DNA of 62,123 nucleotides. Origin: Paramesorhizobium sp049065735 (GTDB taxonomy: Bacteria; Pseudomonadota; Alphaproteobacteria; Rhizobiales; Rhizobiaceae). The DNA lies in contig NZ_JBAKHD010000011.1 in the NCBI RefSeq assembly GCF_049065735.1, positions 1-62,123 of the forward strand, in the 5' to 3' direction. Shown here in pieces: positions 1 through 9,043 of the stretch. Position numbers and translations under genes: made by a program. The first letter of the stretch is position 1. Each line of letters opens with the position of its first letter. The notes below the pieces were generated by a model, which saw only the letters and a list, made by a program, of their open reading frames with translations, ran no database searches and was not told the DNA's origin.

Positions 1-147
1 GGGGTATCGAAGGCTTCTTCGCCAAACTCAAGCAGTGGCGGCGCATTGCCACTCGTTACGACAAACTCGCCGCCAACTTCCTCGGCTTCATCAAGCTCGC
101 CAGTATTATGCTCTGGATCAAATAGTTAAATTGTCACTACGGCCTAG
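1..147 (+). mobile_element. Right end of an IS5-family insertion sequence (partial)
   Basis: The window opens inside a transposase reading frame whose C-terminus resembles the IS427 group of the IS5 family. The coding part stops at 123-125. A plausible terminal inverted repeat follows at about 127-145, reading inward as GGCCGTAGTGACAA on the minus strand, which is typical of these elements. The left end lies outside the window. The element ends about 30 bp from the stop codon of the autotransporter gene on the other strand, so it probably inserted just downstream of that gene. Confidence 0.7.
3..125 (+). CDS. IS5-family transposase, C-terminal 40 residues (partial)
   Basis: Only the last 40 codons are in the window. 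They begin GIEGFFAKLKQWRRIATRYD and end in LWIK before a TAG stop. The segment FFAKLKQWRR followed by TRYDKLAANFLGF is the conserved C-terminal catalytic region (the DDE glutamate neighbourhood) of the DDE_Tnp_1-type transposases encoded by IS427-like elements. The rest of the gene lies upstream of base 1. It is therefore not possible to say whether the element is intact or frameshifted, as many of these elements are. Assignment to the IS5 family is by recognition of this motif. Confidence 0.75.
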   Translation, partial: GIEGFFAKLKQWRRIATRYDKLAANFLGFIKLASIMLWIK

Positions 148-172
148 AACTCAAATTACGCTACCCCCCTCC

Positions 173-3100
173 TTACCACCTGACCCTCAGCCCGATATTC
201 CCCGTGATGACATAGTTGTCCGCGAAGTCCTCAACGGTGGTTCTGGCCAGCGCCTCGCCGTAGAGCGAGTAGCGGTCGTTGGCCCAGTTGTAGCTGCCGC
301 CCAGCCCAAGGCCGGCCCAGAGGGGTTCGGTCTTGGTGACGAAGGGGGTGGAGGCGACGTCGACGGTGTAGCGGCTGTCGAAGTCGTAGTAAATATTGGC
401 AAGGCCGTAGCCGTGGAGACGGCGGGTCTGGCCGGAGGCGTCCTGCCATTGGCGCTCGTGGTCGACCGACAGGCCCATGCGGGCAAGCAGGCTGTCGCCG
501 TCCTTCTGCGTCACCACGGCGTCGAAGCCGTCGGAGAAGCCGTCGAACTTGACGCGCGACCAGGCGAGCTGCGCCTGCGGCGTGATGAACCAGTCCGGCT
601 GGATCGGGATGCGCTTTCCGGCTTCGATGGAAAGGCCGTAGCCATTGCCGTCATTGCTGGAGGGCGTGCCCCGTGCATCGAGATCGGATTTCAGGTCGCT
701 GTCATACCAGGTGGTGCGTGCCTGGGCATCGACATAGATGCCGTTATTGCCGTACCAGGTGAGCGTGCCGCCGATACCGTAGCCGGTGCCGTCGATCTTG
801 CCGTCGCCATGCGGCGAGGAGGTATCGGCATTATAGGTGCCGTAGAACATGCTGGCGCCGCCGATGAGCCGGCCCATGGCGTTCTCGTAGAGTTGGCCGT
901 CGATGCCGGTTTCCGCCCGCCAGACGGCGACGTCATAAGCGGTGCGGCTGGTCGAGGTCTCGGGCCGGTAGCGGTGGTCGGAAGCGTCGATGCTGGCCCA
1001 GACGCCGATATTCTGCTTGGCGCCGCCCATTTCCGGGGCGACCTCCTCGGAGAGACCATCGGCGCCTTGTGCCTCGATGGTCCAGTTGCGGTTGCCGAGG
1101 CGGTTCTGCAGCGAGTCGATATAGTTGAAGGCCTGCAGCACGCCGGCATAGGCTTCGTAGACGGGGACGCCGGCCTGGAATTGCGGCTCGTCGCTCTCCA
1201 GCAGCTTTGAGCGCAGGAACCAGTCCGGACCGCCTTTATAAAGGCGATAGGCATAGGCGCCGGCGACGATCGCCTGCTCGCCTTCGAAGGTGTAATCACC
1301 GTTGAGCGTGAAGTTGCCGTTGGAAGCGCCCTCGACGTCGACCAGCAGGATGCCATGGTCGGTCTGGGCGCCGCCGCCGCCGGCATTCTTGACCGTGAGC
1401 GTCGTGTTGCCGGAGGTGGAACCGCCGACGACCAGACGGTCGGTTTTGGAATTGTCGCCTTCGAGCTTTGTCGAAAGCGTGATTCCGCTTCCATCCTGCC
1501 CGGTGTAATTGCCCTTGACGGTAAGGACCGCGCCCGGCTCGGCTCCGGCCATATCCACCGTGCCGCTATTGGCGAGCGAGCCGACCTCCTGCGAAAAGCC
1601 CCGGAGCGCCAGCGTCGTCCCCTGCCCGACATTGAAGGCCGAATTGGCGGAGAAGGCATTCGCGGCGCCCGCGGCCAGCGTGCCCTGGTTGAGATTGGTC
1701 GCGCCGCTATAGGTCGATGCGCCGGATAGGATCAGCTCGGCTGCGCCGGTCTTGGTAAGCGAGGCCGCGCCGTCGATCGGGCCGGTGAGGGTCAGTTTCT
1801 GGTCGGTCTGGAAGGTGCCGCCGCCATTGCCCAGGGTCACCTTGCGGTTGGATGTGGTGATTTCGGCGGTGTTCTGGAGCGTGCCGCCGGAAAGCTCGAG
1901 CGCGGTATCCTTGGCGCCGAGATTGGCGTCGCTGGAAATTTGCAGCGTGCCGCTCTCGATATTGGTGCCGCCGGTATAGGTATTGTTGCCTTTTAGGATC
2001 AAGGTGCCATTGCCGGCCTTGGCGAGCTGGCCCGCGCCGGCAAGCGTTACTTCGAGCGTGGCGAGCGTGTTCACGCTGTCATAGACGGCGTCGCCGCTAT
2101 AGTCGCCGACGGTGATGGGCGTGCGACCCGGCAGGAGCGTGATGGCGTCATTGGCGGTGGCGCCCTTGACGATATAGTTCGGGGTGACGAACTGCATGCC
2201 GATGACTTGTATGGCGCCGAAGGTCCGCGAATCCACGGTGACGGTGCCGGCCGTGCCCATGAAGATCGGCTTGCCCCCCTGGACATAGTCGTCGGTGATC
2301 TGGCCCTTAAGGTTGGTCCAGTTTTCCGTGCCGCCCGGACCCTGCCACAGGCCGGTGCCACCAGCGGGCGCGTTGGTGGTGGTCTTGCCGCCGACGCTCC
2401 AGAACTCGCCGACCTGGCCGGCATTATAGTAAAGACTGACACGACCGTTCGCGATCAGGATTTCATAGTCCGAGGCGTTGCCCGGCAGGGTGCCCTTCGT
2501 CAGGCCGTTGCCCGTGAGGTTGCCGCCGTAGCTAAGGAGGCCATAGATGCCGCCGACATCGAAGGGCGTGCCCGAGGTGTTGGTGACATTGAGCGTGCCG
2601 TTCAGGTTGAGATTGCCCTTGACCTTGATCATGAGGGCATCCTGGTTGGCATTGGGATCGAGGCCGTAGTTGTAATTGAGGTTGGAAGCCGGATCGAGCG
2701 AGAGATTGCCGTTGATGGTGAGCGCGCTGATGCCCGTGCCGCTTTCATCCTCAGCCGTCAAATTGCTGTTCGGGCCGATATTGACATTGCCGCCGATGAT
2801 GCCGCCGCCGCGCAGCGTGGCGCCATTCGTCACGTTGGTATCGCCTTTGGCCGCCGTCTGGTTGCCATTGACGATGAGCGTGCCCTTGGAGACGGAGGTG
2901 GTGCCCGTATAGCTGTTCTCACCGGTGAGCGTGGTTTCGCCCGCGCCGATCTGGTTCACCGTGCCGGAGCCGCTGATCTTGCCGCCATAGGCGAATTTAT
3001 CGGAGCGGTTGAAGTTAAGCACGCCATCGTCGACGATGTCACCCTTGATACTGCCGCCCGCACCGCCATTGCCGAAGTCGAGTTCGCCAGCTTGGATGGT

Positions 3101-6100
3101 GAACGTGCCCGCATAAGTGCTGTCCGCCGTCAGGGTCAGCTTGCCCCCACCGGTCTTCTTGAGGGGGCCGGCAGGAGTGCTGGAGCCGCTGATGAGACCC
3201 GTAAGCGTCAGATTGGCGTCGGTCTGAAGGGTGCCCCCGCCTGCCCCGACGGTCACATTGCGGCCGGTCACGATCTCAGCCGTGTTCTCGAGCGTGCCGC
3301 CATTGAAGGTGATGCCGCCGCCGGCATTGCCGAGATCGCCATTGTTGGAGATCGAGACGGTGCCCTCATTGATGAATGTGCCGCCGGAATAGCTGTTACC
3401 GGGGTTTTTCAGCGTGAGCGTGCCTGTACCAGTCTTGGTCAAGGCGCCCGCGCCCTCGATCTTGCCATTGAGCGTCAGGGCGGCGCGGGTGTCGAAGGTG
3501 CCGCCCTTGTCGCTTAAGGTGACCGGGCGGATGGTGACGATGGCGCCAGTGTTGCGCAGCGTCGCGACCTCGTTCGGCTGGCCATCCAGCGTGATGCGCG
3601 TGTTGAGGTTGCCTGCGGCATCGGCGCCCAGATTCTGGTCGGAGGAAATCTCCAGCACACCGTCGTCGATGAGCGTGCCGCCGGTATAGGTATTGGTGCC
3701 CGCGAGCACCAGCGTGCCGAGATTGTCCTTTAGAAGCGTTGTGTTGCCTGCGAGTTTCGAATTGATGGTCGCGGTATAGACCTGCCCGCCATTGTTCTCG
3801 CCGACCGCGATTCTGGTTTGGCCCTGGGTGTCCGCTATGAGCGTCAGCGTGCCCTGGTCTTTCGCGGCGCCGATAATATAGCCGTCAGTGGTGAACTGCA
3901 TGCCCGCGACCTTGATCGGATGGGCAGCATCGCTGCTGGTATCGACCGTGACGACGCCGCCCTGCTCCTGGAAGATGGCTGCGGTGCTGTCCTGGTATCT
4001 GGCGTTGGTCGTGCCGGTGGGATCGGTCCAGTTGGTCAAAGATGTGCCCGGATCCGCCGTCCACAGACCCGCACCTCCCTGGATGCCTTGGGTCGACGAA
4101 TCGGGATCCCAATAGTCGAGCTGCATGCCGCGCGTGTAGATGAAGTTGACCTCACCGGCGGCTGCCCCTGACTGCCCCACATAAAAGCTGGGATCCGGCA
4201 GAGTGCTGAAGTCGAAATTGACGTTCTTCACGTCCTGACCAGCGATGCTGGCATCGTACTCGATGAGCCGGTAGACGCCCCAGGTGTCGATGACGGCCCC
4301 CAGGTCGGTGGTGACTTTAATGGTGCTCGTGCCGAGGCTGATATTGCCCCCGACATCGATGCCCAGCGCGTCGGTGTCGTTGGCCGGATTGGCGGCATAG
4401 GTGTAGAGCAGCGTGCCGGTATTGGCGACGGTCAGGTCCTTGGTGATGGTCAGCTTGTGGGCGAGGAAGCTGGGGTCGAGCCGGGACGAAAGCGTGCCCT
4501 GGTCGTTGACATTCACGCTGCCGTCGATCCTGCCCATGCCCTGCAGCGTTGAAGTGCCGTTGACATTCACCGTCCCGCCCAGTGTGCCGTCGACCTGCAG
4601 CTTGCCGTCGCCGATGTCGGTGATGCCGGTAAAGGCCGAGCTGTCGCCGGTCAAGGTCAGCGTGCCCCCGCCTTCCTTGTCGAATGTGCCCGACCCGGCG
4701 ATCTTGCCGTCGAAGCTGGTATCGGTCAATTGCGTCAAGGTCAGCTTGTTGGTGCCCAGGTTCAGCGCGCCGCCCGCAGCGCCAGAGTCGTTCTGAAGCG
4801 AGCCCAATTTGATGTCGTGGCCGTTCAAATCGACCGTGCCGCCATCGAGGGTGAGCGCGTTCGTTGGGTCTCCGAAAGCCGAGGTGGAGCCGGCGAAGAG
4901 CGTGCCTTCATCGACCGTCACGCCGCCGATGAAACTGTTGGTGCCGGAGAGCGTCTGGCTGCCCGCGCCCTTCTTGACGATATAGCCTTTCGTGGTCGCG
5001 GTACCGCCGGTCACGTTGCCGGAATAGGTGTAGCTTTCGCCCGAAGCGACATTGAGGGTTAGCTGCGCACTTGGCGGCGGCGTAGCCGTCGGGTCGGTGC
5101 CGAGATCGACCGCGCCGCCGGTGCCGGAAAGGCCCGCCACCGTGACGCTCTGGCCGTTCAGGTCCGCCGTACCGCTATCGACGGTCAGCACACCCGCGCC
5201 GAAGGCGGTGCTGGAGCCGGCCGTCACCTGACCGGCCTCGATGTGCAGACCGCCTGTGAACGTGTTGTTGCCCGAAAGCACCAGGGTGCCTGCGCCTTGC
5301 TTCCGCAGGCTGCCGTCACCTTCGATATTGCCCTGATAGAGGTCGTCAGTTGCGGTGTCGGTGTAATTGACCGTCAGGGTCGGCTTGCTGCCGCCGGCAC
5401 CGGTGTTCACATTGACGATGCCGCCGCTTCCGTAAAGCTGTGACAGGGTCATGGAATAGCCGTTCAGATCGGCCTCGCCGGTATCGACCTCGAGGATGCT
5501 GCCGAAAGCCGTGGCGGAGCCTGCCTGCAGGACACCGTTGATGACATGCATCGTGCCCTTGAAGCCGCTATTGTCGCCTGAGAGCAGCAAGGTGCCGTCA
5601 CCCTGCTTCTCGAAGATGCCGGCGCCGGCGATGGTGCCGGGGGTGCCCGTGGTGGTGATCTTGCCGCTATATGTATCGACCGTGTTGGCGGCATCCTTGG
5701 CGAAATCGACGATCATCTTGCCGCCATCAGGCGATCCGGCCTCAATCGCGAGACCGCCGTTGCCGATCAGCCCGCCCACCTTCTGCTCCGTATTCGCCGT
5801 CACTTCGACCGTTCCGGGATTAGTGATCGCAAGCGGGCCTTTGCCCAGCGCCCCACTCACCCCCGCCGTCACGGAGCCGCCTTGCACATTGAGGCCGCCC
5901 GCGAAGGTATTCGCGGCGGAAAGGGTCAGGGTGCCCGCGCCGGTCTTGGTGAGCGCGCCCGCGCCGGAGAGCACGGCCGACGCGTCCACCGCATTGCCAT
6001 TGGAATCGATGGTCATGCCGCCGGTACCGATGTTCAACTCAGTACCGGTGAAGCCGCTGATCGTCGTCGTCGCGCCGGTCGCCTTCAACGTACCGCCGTC

Positions 6101-8254
6101 GAAGGTGACGGATACGCCGTTGGTCTGATTGCTGCTGCCGCGCGCCAGCGATTCGACGGCCAGCGTGCCTCCATTCTGGACCGTGAGCGTACCTTTTGAC
6201 GATTGGGTGTTGCCGACGACTACCTTTTTAGCGGTAACCGTGCCGCCTGCAGCCGTTTGGGTGCCGATATTCAGATGGCCCGTACCGGTCTGCCCCACAC
6301 GGACTTCCCCGGTGTTGCTCCACTGCGAGGTCGCGCCGGTGATTGTCACGGTACCCGTTCCATTTTGGCCCGCAGTATTGCCGCCGACACTCGTATCGCC
6401 GTTGGTGGTCAGCAAGCCGCCGGTGGTAACGTCGATCTCGCCTTTACCAACCTGACCCACGATCAGGCTCGTAGTCCCGGTGCCGGTGCCGGAAGCGCCA
6501 GCCGTAAAGCTCGACCCGGCGCCTTCGATTTTGGCAGTCCCATCCGACCCGCTATTACTGCCAAGGATGGCGACACCCGCGGTCACCTTGCCGCCTGCGT
6601 CCGTGCCGGTGCCGCCGATCGTGAGATTCCCGGTTCCGAAATTACCCACATAGAGAGTACGGCCGACAGACCACTCCGATCCGGCTCCCAAGATGGTTGC
6701 ATTGCCTGTGCTGACTTGGGCCGACGAGGTGTCCTCGCCGCCGAGAAAGCCGTTTCCCGCAGTCGTCAGCGTTCCGCCGCCGGAGATGTTCAAATTGCCG
6801 GTGCTTCCGGTTTCCCGCCCGATAAGCGTATAGCCGTTGGTGCCGGTGGTCGTAACTTTCCCGCCGTTGGAAATGTTGAGAGTGCCCGTTCCAAACCACC
6901 CGACGAGGATAGGGTAGTTGTTGGCAGTGAATTCCAGCGTGGCTCCATCCACATTGACGGTACCGTTGGAAGTGTCGTCCGTGCCGGCAACGCGCAGGAC
7001 ACCGGCGGTCTTTACCGTCGCACCATCCTTGATCGTTAGGGTTGCCGTCTGGCCTGAACCTCGTGCGACATTGATAGTTGCGTTTCCCGAGGTGCTGTTA
7101 AATGAGCTGCTCGCGCCGTAAAGGAGCGTACCCTCATTGACGCCGATGCCATTATCTCCCGAGGTCGCGGTCTTCATCGTCAGCGTGCCCGCGCCGGTCT
7201 TAACTATCCCCCCGGTTCCGGATATTTCCGAATCGATGCTGACGTTTTTTCCGTTCGTATCGATGGTTATCCCGCCCGCCCCGGTCGTGATCTCGCCGGA
7301 CTTGAACCCGCTGATAAGGGCGACATTGTCGGCGAGCGCCCTGATCATGCCATTGTTGAAATTGACTTGGACACCGTTGGCAACGTTGCTCGGACCACGC
7401 TTTAGAGTTGTGGTTTCCAGAATGCCAGGACCAGCAGCGGTAGTTCCAGTGACGCTGAGTTTGCCGGTTGCACCATTTTCGTTCGTCAGCTGCACGCCCC
7501 CATTGGCGGTAACGGTGCCGCTATTTTCAATGTTAAGCTCACCGTGCGAGGTTCCATTGCGGCCCACAAAAATGATCGGGGTACTGGTCCATTGCGAGTT
7601 TGCTCCGGTAACAGTCACTTTGCCCTTTGAGTCATTAAGATTACCAATGAAAGCGTAGATATTGCCTCCGGCCGTCCCCGTCTCGAGCTTGCCACCATTT
7701 GTTACCATGACCTCGCCGCTCATGCCGGTTCCGACACCAACTTCAAATTGTCCGGCGTTCTTTACCGTAGCGTTGTCGATTGTGAGTACAGACCCTGCGC
7801 TCCCCGCGTTGCTTCGACTTATAAAAATCGAGGCACTTACCGTCAGGGTACTGCCGTTTTGCACCGTCAAGGTGCCAACGGAGTTTTGGCCTATGGTCAA
7901 ATTGTTCGCCTGTCCGCTCGCAGCGGATGCAACGCCTAACACAGGCTGAAGCTTAGGCGTGACGTTATTGATGTAGACATCATCGGTCCCGGACGGAAGA
8001 TTTGTTGATGGGTTCCAGTTGCCTTTCTCCATCCAATCCGAGTTGACATTACCCGTCCACTGCGCTGCCTCGACGGGTCCGGGTATCGCAAACACCAGCG
8101 CCAGCGCCGATGTCCCCGCCAGCGCGGCGCGGAGGAAGCGGGAGAGGCTGCCTTGCTTTTTGAAAGGTGCGGAGCGCGCGCGCGGAAGGGGGATGGCTTT
8201 TCCACGGTCCCCGGCAATAGCTGTTCGCGGCGCATCTACGATATGCGGCATCAT
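173..8254 (-). CDS. Large classical autotransporter (type Va), 2693 aa
   Basis: This is probably a secreted or surface-displayed adhesin-like protein. The N-terminus is basic and then carries a hydrophobic signal segment at about residues 38-64 ending PVEAAQW, which suggests Sec export. The passenger runs from about 65 to 2400. Its first third holds short GTGNLTIGG-type strand repeats. The rest contains about a dozen autotransporter-associated beta-strand (PATR) repeats of the form LTKTGAGTLTL, then an asparagine-tyrosine turn and GG. The last 290 residues, from about NIGVWASIDA, form a 12-strand translocator barrel ending in GNIGLRVRW; the final residue is Trp where Phe is more usual. Two related segments, near residues 1380-1510 and 1950-2080, suggest internal duplication. 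Start: ATGATG directly after a GAGGGG ribosome site. Position relative to argB suggests the Brucella OmaB-type autotransporter, but this is inference. Confidence 0.93.
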   Translation of the reverse strand: MMPHIVDAPRTAIAGDRGKAIPLPRARSAPFKKQGSLSRFLRAALAGTSALALVFAIPGPVEAAQWTGNVNSDWMEKGNWNPSTNLPSGTDDVYINNVTPKLQPVLGVASAASGQANNLTIGQNSVGTLTVQNGSTLTVSASIFISRSNAGSAGSVLTIDNATVKNAGQFEVGVGTGMSGEVMVTNGGKLETGTAGGNIYAFIGNLNDSKGKVTVTGANSQWTSTPIIFVGRNGTSHGELNIENSGTVTANGGVQLTNENGATGKLSVTGTTAAGPGILETTTLKRGPSNVANGVQVNFNNGMIRALADNVALISGFKSGEITTGAGGITIDTNGKNVSIDSEISGTGGIVKTGAGTLTMKTATSGDNGIGVNEGTLLYGASSSFNSTSGNATINVARGSGQTATLTIKDGATVKTAGVLRVAGTDDTSNGTVNVDGATLEFTANNYPILVGWFGTGTLNISNGGKVTTTGTNGYTLIGRETGSTGNLNISGGGTLTTAGNGFLGGEDTSSAQVSTGNATILGAGSEWSVGRTLYVGNFGTGNLTIGGTGTDAGGKVTAGVAILGSNSGSDGTAKIEGAGSSFTAGASGTGTGTTSLIVGQVGKGEIDVTTGGLLTTNGDTSVGGNTAGQNGTGTVTITGATSQWSNTGEVRVGQTGTGHLNIGTQTAAGGTVTAKKVVVGNTQSSKGTLTVQNGGTLAVESLARGSSNQTNGVSVTFDGGTLKATGATTTISGFTGTELNIGTGGMTIDSNGNAVDASAVLSGAGALTKTGAGTLTLSAANTFAGGLNVQGGSVTAGVSGALGKGPLAITNPGTVEVTANTEQKVGGLIGNGGLAIEAGSPDGGKMIVDFAKDAANTVDTYSGKITTTGTPGTIAGAGIFEKQGDGTLLLSGDNSGFKGTMHVINGVLQAGSATAFGSILEVDTGEADLNGYSMTLSQLYGSGGIVNVNTGAGGSKPTLTVNYTDTATDDLYQGNIEGDGSLRKQGAGTLVLSGNNTFTGGLHIEAGQVTAGSSTAFGAGVLTVDSGTADLNGQSVTVAGLSGTGGAVDLGTDPTATPPPSAQLTLNVASGESYTYSGNVTGGTATTKGYIVKKGAGSQTLSGTNSFIGGVTVDEGTLFAGSTSAFGDPTNALTLDGGTVDLNGHDIKLGSLQNDSGAAGGALNLGTNKLTLTQLTDTSFDGKIAGSGTFDKEGGGTLTLTGDSSAFTGITDIGDGKLQVDGTLGGTVNVNGTSTLQGMGRIDGSVNVNDQGTLSSRLDPSFLAHKLTITKDLTVANTGTLLYTYAANPANDTDALGIDVGGNISLGTSTIKVTTDLGAVIDTWGVYRLIEYDASIAGQDVKNVNFDFSTLPDPSFYVGQSGAAAGEVNFIYTRGMQLDYWDPDSSTQGIQGGAGLWTADPGTSLTNWTDPTGTTNARYQDSTAAIFQEQGGVVTVDTSSDAAHPIKVAGMQFTTDGYIIGAAKDQGTLTLIADTQGQTRIAVGENNGGQVYTATINSKLAGNTTLLKDNLGTLVLAGTNTYTGGTLIDDGVLEISSDQNLGADAAGNLNTRITLDGQPNEVATLRNTGAIVTIRPVTLSDKGGTFDTRAALTLNGKIEGAGALTKTGTGTLTLKNPGNSYSGGTFINEGTVSISNNGDLGNAGGGITFNGGTLENTAEIVTGRNVTVGAGGGTLQTDANLTLTGLISGSSTPAGPLKKTGGGKLTLTADSTYAGTFTIQAGELDFGNGGAGGSIKGDIVDDGVLNFNRSDKFAYGGKISGSGTVNQIGAGETTLTGENSYTGTTSVSKGTLIVNGNQTAAKGDTNVTNGATLRGGGIIGGNVNIGPNSNLTAEDESGTGISALTINGNLSLDPASNLNYNYGLDPNANQDALMIKVKGNLNLNGTLNVTNTSGTPFDVGGIYGLLSYGGNLTGNGLTKGTLPGNASDYEILIANGRVSLYYNAGQVGEFWSVGGKTTTNAPAGGTGLWQGPGGTENWTNLKGQITDDYVQGGKPIFMGTAGTVTVDSRTFGAIQVIGMQFVTPNYIVKGATANDAITLLPGRTPITVGDYSGDAVYDSVNTLATLEVTLAGAGQLAKAGNGTLILKGNNTYTGGTNIESGTLQISSDANLGAKDTALELSGGTLQNTAEITTSNRKVTLGNGGGTFQTDQKLTLTGPIDGAASLTKTGAAELILSGASTYSGATNLNQGTLAAGAANAFSANSAFNVGQGTTLALRGFSQEVGSLANSGTVDMAGAEPGAVLTVKGNYTGQDGSGITLSTKLEGDNSKTDRLVVGGSTSGNTTLTVKNAGGGGAQTDHGILLVDVEGASNGNFTLNGDYTFEGEQAIVAGAYAYRLYKGGPDWFLRSKLLESDEPQFQAGVPVYEAYAGVLQAFNYIDSLQNRLGNRNWTIEAQGADGLSEEVAPEMGGAKQNIGVWASIDASDHRYRPETSTSRTAYDVAVWRAETGIDGQLYENAMGRLIGGASMFYGTYNADTSSPHGDGKIDGTGYGIGGTLTWYGNNGIYVDAQARTTWYDSDLKSDLDARGTPSSNDGNGYGLSIEAGKRIPIQPDWFITPQAQLAWSRVKFDGFSDGFDAVVTQKDGDSLLARMGLSVDHERQWQDASGQTRRLHGYGLANIYYDFDSRYTVDVASTPFVTKTEPLWAGLGLGGSYNWANDRYSLYGEALARTTVEDFADNYVITGNIGLRVRW

Positions 8255-8501
8255 CCCCTCGCAATACTTCCAATTCAGTCCAATAAATTGCCAGCATCAG
8301 AGCAATACCGGTCAATACGAATCCAGACAAAGCCTTACTTGTAAATGTATACTTAGATAGATCCTTACACAAACTTAATATTTTAATCAATATAGCAGTA
8401 TTGTCTGATAATTACCTTCTGTTGCTTAGATGTTTCAGTTGGTTATTTTTGATACAAAGAGGGAATGTGGAGGATGCCTGAGTTGCGGCGGTGCGGCCCG
8501 C

Positions 8502-8699
8502 TAGAGTCCGTCAGCCACAGGATGAATCGCGAGGCGGAACAAGCCTCTGCCGTCATCCTCGGGCTTGTCCCTGATATCTGCCATAAGAGCGAAGAATAGC
8601 GATGACCGTCCTGAAAACCGTACCGTCGCAGATTCTCGGGACAAGCCCGAGAATGACGGCTAGGGAAAACCGCCCCGATTATCCCTGACAGACTCGAGG
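8502..8699. repeat. Long inverted repeat, about 198 bp
   Basis: The inner arms at 8549-8571 and 8638-8660 are complementary over 23 bp with one mismatch (core CTCGGGCTTGTCCC). The outer arms (8502-8538 and 8664-8699) are imperfectly complementary, so the unit can fold into one long hairpin. Its GTCATCC-to-GGATGAC-like ends recall the palindrome at 54474-54649. It looks like a dispersed intergenic repeat rather than a terminator. Confidence 0.75.
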
Positions 8700-8744
8700 G
8701 AGTGGCAGGGCGAGAGCGATAGCAGGGACCTGCCCGGCGATAGG

Positions 8745-8768
8745 GCGGTTCATGTTTTAATGGAATCG
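8745..8768 (+). repeat. Short dispersed motif, copy 1
   Basis: This 24-bp sequence has the core TCATGTTTTAATGGAATCG. It recurs at 54421-54444 with two differences. Its role is unknown. Confidence 0.5.
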
Positions 8769-8828
8769 CGAGGCGCCCCGCGTTTCCGATTAAACGGATC
8801 TACTATTCCAGAATGCACCGGGAAATGA

Positions 8829-8905
8829 TGGCGCGCCCGAAAGGATTCGAACCTCTGACCCCCAGATTCGTAGTCTGGTGCTCTATCCAGCTGAGCTACG
8901 GGCGC
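8829..8905 (-). tRNA. tRNA-Arg (anticodon ACG)
   Basis: The minus strand folds as a complete 77-nt cloverleaf. The 7-bp acceptor stem is GCGCCCG/CGGGCGC with discriminator G and an encoded CCA end. The D arm contains AGCTCAGCTGGATAGAGC. The anticodon stem CCAGA/TCTGG holds the loop CTACGAA. The T arm contains GGTTCGAATCC. Anticodon ACG (wobble A normally deaminated to inosine) reads CGN arginine codons. Confidence 0.97.
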
Positions 8906-9043
8906 TTGACCATTTGTTGGCGCCGCATCAATCGGCGCAGCGCGGTACCTAATGGGTTCGGCTTTTAAATGCAAGCCGCTTCTGACAAAAAACTGTAATC
9001 AATCGCCGATTTCTTTTTGCGCCGCGAAAAGGCGATGGCCGCT

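Larger units (their letters stand above)
8255..8828. other. Gene-free gap between the autotransporter gene and tRNA-Arg
   Basis: No convincing gene is visible here. The half next to the autotransporter (8255-8460) is AT-rich and should hold that gene's promoter on the minus strand; a TTGACC lies about 66-72 bp upstream of the start, but I see no strong -10 partner. The other half holds a long inverted repeat (8502-8699) and a short motif that recurs at 54421. Confidence 0.6.

Noticed and set aside
35..1210. Long plus-strand reading frame opposite the autotransporter barrel
   Set aside because: It mirrors the GC-rich autotransporter codons and shows no domain or ribosome site; the minus-strand protein is clearly real.
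2207..3517. 436-codon plus-strand frame inside the autotransporter gene
   Set aside because: Antisense of repeat-rich passenger coding; composition is an Ala/Gly/Arg-rich shadow.
8750..8974. Possible 74-residue protein over the tRNA
   Set aside because: It translates the tRNA-Arg gene itself (VAQLDRAPDYESGGQRFESF is a well-known tRNA artefact).
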